Positions 61,937 to 64,000 of a DNA stretch of 64,000 bases are shown here, piece by piece; position 1 is the stretch's first letter; every line of letters starts with the position of its first letter. The DNA is from Clytia hemisphaerica (lineage: Eukaryota; Cnidaria; Hydrozoa; Leptothecata; Clytiidae). The DNA lies in NCBI GenBank assembly GCA_902728285.1, contig CACVBU010000158.1, positions 1,302,001-1,366,000 on the forward strand, read 5' to 3'. The notes under the pieces are model-generated. The model saw only the letters and a list, made by a program, of their open reading frames with translations, had not been told where the DNA came from and made no database searches. A program made the translations under genes and the position numbers.

Positions 61937-63192
61937 AAGCAAGGGGATGCCCTAACCTAATTATCGCCGTTGACCACGAGTCTCTGGTACCAATATTTAA
62001 CAAAAGAGAATTGTTCGAGCTAAAATACCCAAGACTGTTAGACATCAGAGAAAAGACTCTAATGTATAACTTCCAAGTAATCCACATCCCGGGCAAGAAA
62101 AACGTAGGTGCAAACTTCATGTCCCGGATACCGCTTTCACCATCGCCAAACACCTCTGATAAGATCGAGGCTGCTATCTCGGCTTCTATTCACCTCCGTT
62201 TAAACCGAAGCAACTCGTGTTTCCTTGAGGACATCTCACGCAAAGCCTCTGAAGACCCCGAGTACATAGATCTCCACCGTACAATTTTCGAGGGATTCCC
62301 AACCAACAAGGAAACTTTACCACAACACATCTTACCTTACTGGAAATTGAAAAATGACTTATATTGTGTAGACAATCTAATTATGCTTGACGATCGCGTC
62401 CTGATACCCTTCGACGTACCCTACTAGAAGAGTTACACCAAGGCGTCAGCACAATGAGAGAAAACGCAAAGAGACGATTCTTTTGGCCACAAATGAGCTC
62501 ACACATACAAAATCACAGGAATCAATGCACCCGATGCAACCAAATCGCACCCTCAAATCGCAAAGATACACCGGAAGTCCCTGATCCGCCGATTTACCCA
62601 TTCCAACAGGCTGTTGCTGATCTCTTTCACATGGCAGGACGCCTGTATATCGTTTTACACAGAACGCTTCTCTGGTTGGCCAGAGGTCGCCTCAACCAAA
62701 CCTGATGCTACAGCTACCACGGTTATTAACATTCTCCGAAGATATTTCACAAATTTTGGCGTCCCCGAAGAACTGTCATCAGACGGGGGTCCGCCATTCA
62801 CATCTCACGAGTTCGAAAACTTTTTAAGATCTTGGAACGTTTTACATCGAATATCATCTGTCGGCTACCCCCAAAGCAACGGACGAGCAGAAGCCGCAGT
62901 TAAGACTGTCAAACGAATATTAACGACCAATATTAGTCAATCTGGGTCACTGGACACCGATAATGTCGCCAAAGCCCTTCTCCTGTACCGAAACACTCCA
63001 TCGCGAGACATGGGATTCGCACCTTCTGAGCTCCTATTTGGACGCAACATCAGAGACCATCTTCCAGCACCAAGACGTTTCCGGAAAGAATGGATTGACC
63101 TAGCTGATATTCGCGAGAACACTTTTACGAGAAGGCACCAACAAGCTTGCACGAAATTACAACGACAACTCCCTGATTTGAAAGTTTCGTGA
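61937..63192 (+). pseudogene. Gypsy RNase H end and integrase, frameshifted
   Basis: VDHESLVPIFNKRELFELKY and IHIPGKKNVGANFMSRIP mark the RNase H end. The integrase zinc domain (HQGVSTMRENAKRRFFWP then CTRC) and the catalytic core with ELSSDGGPPFTSHEF and YPQSNGRAEAAVK, giving the D and E of the DDE triad, follow. Frame changes occur near 62425 and 62640. The stop is at 63190-63192, where the duplicated RT piece begins. Confidence 0.85.
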
Positions 63193-63347
63193 GGACAAAA
63201 ATCCCGTCTCCGTTCATAAACCGATACCAGTACCACATCACTGGAAAGAATCCGTCAAAGGCCAACTCGATCAAGATGTAAACTTGGGGATAGTCGAACC
63301 AGTCCCCACTGGGACACCTACACACTGGTGTTCTCGGATGATTACCG
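63185..63347 (+). repeat. 163-bp exact repeat of the Gypsy RT start
   Basis: The sequence is identical to 61585-61747, offset exactly 1600 bp. It begins inside TTTCGT shared by both contexts and ends at GATTACCG. Confidence 0.9.
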
Positions 63348-63429
63348 ACTCTATTTTTTGTGATCTTCCTGTAAACTTCCTGTGATCTTCCTGTAAACTT
63401 TGGACTCATTTTAAATGCTCAGGGTTATC

Positions 63430-63680
63430 TCCAGACGATGTCAATCGAACGGAATTGAATGAAAATTCTAATCAAATCAATCGAATGCAATCGAATGATT
63501 GCAATTCGATTGCCAAACGCAATTGAATATCAATCGAACATAAAATTCTGGGTAAAATTCGATTGATTCGATTGATATTCGATTACGTTGGATATTAATA
63601 TTCGATTACGTTCGATTGATATTCGATTGATGTTCGATTACGTTCGACTGCGTTCGATTACGTTCGACTGCGTTCGAAGT
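63430..63680. repeat. Motif-iterated array, TTCGATTACG/ATCGAATG
   Basis: AATCGAATG-type motifs on the left half (63440-63545) face ATTCGATTACGTTCGATTG-type motifs on the right half (63555-63680), forming an imperfect inverted structure. The rest of the window to 64000 shows no gene. Confidence 0.55.
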
Positions 63681-64000
63681 AAACATGTGGGCCTGCATGA
63701 TCTGCATTTTCTAGAATCCAGGTTAAAACATCTCTACTGTAATAACGAAACATCTTGAAATCTTTGTTGTTGAACAAACTAGATATAACATCTAGTTTGC
63801 TACCCCTTACTATCTTGCAGAGAAAAGCCCGTTCGTCGCGTTGATTTGTCTTTGATACTTAACCTCCTTATTTTCAAACCTCTAATTCTAAGACCTTTAA
63901 TTTTTGCGCGCCTTTGATTTTATCATTTTATCAAAGTAGTGTCATTCTTTCAAATTTTAAAATAAAAAAAGACGAAAGTTAAATTCAGCAAAAACACTTA

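Larger units (their letters stand above)
59626..63347 (+). mobile_element. Rearranged Gypsy-type retrotransposon (no LTRs found)
   Basis: Gag, zinc knuckles, protease end, reverse transcriptase start, RNase H end and integrase follow in Gypsy order on the plus strand. A large internal deletion near 61937 has removed the central reverse transcriptase with its catalytic box. Several frameshifts are present. No LTR pair, primer site or target duplication is visible. A 163-bp piece of the RT start is repeated after integrase (63185-63347). Confidence 0.85.

Overview
This is AT-rich, intron-containing animal DNA with no bacterial features. The best clues are a Cys-loop chloride-channel-type receptor gene with canonical GT..AG introns, an MFSD6-like transporter, BEL/Pao and Gypsy retrotransposons, a CR1/Jockey-type LINE fragment, tRNA-derived SINEs and many MITEs (short non-autonomous DNA transposons). 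Together these suggest an invertebrate eumetazoan, probably marine. I cannot name the species.

Layout. 1-3500: MITEs only. 3676-7509 (minus): a P-loop NTPase-like gene; a 407-bp G-rich MITE with a TTAAT target duplication interrupts its second coding exon. 7.7-31 kb: no convincing host gene; dense MITEs, tandem arrays, a ~1.8-kb element with array-type inverted ends (16223-18052), a ~960-bp near-palindrome (23453-24414) and a tandem duplication that looks like an assembly error (21720-22606). 31201-38287: a full-length BEL/Pao element on the minus strand, with 318-bp LTRs, a TATGG target duplication and decayed reading frames. 42760-44931: an uninterrupted MFSD6-like transporter gene. 45364-46677: a fold-back element split by a LINE. 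49237-55820: seven exons of an anion-type Cys-loop receptor, plus an alternative copy of exon 2 and a relic of the M2 exon; its introns are packed with MITEs. 57336-59625: a two-exon fragment of an uncharacterised gene, cut off by a rearranged Gypsy element (59846-63347).

The pattern I find most striking is shared by many unrelated-looking short elements. Each has short terminal inverted repeats and an interior built from many copies of one 8-15 bp motif, often the same motif as at its ends (TAAGAAC, TTTGGCGG, GCGTGGGTCA, AATCGAAC, TTTTAGCGA, AATGTTAC, TTTAGTCGG, ACCCTTTGAGAGACT, G-tracts). In at least two families, related copies use different motif variants, but each copy is internally uniform. 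This suggests within-copy homogenisation, or co-evolution with a DNA-binding transposase.

Host genes and repeats interact closely here: MITEs lie inside a coding exon, 45 bp before a start codon, 11 bp after a splice donor and 24 bp before a splice acceptor. Frameshifts in the retroelements and the indel-rich duplication mean uncorrected long-read errors should be kept in mind.
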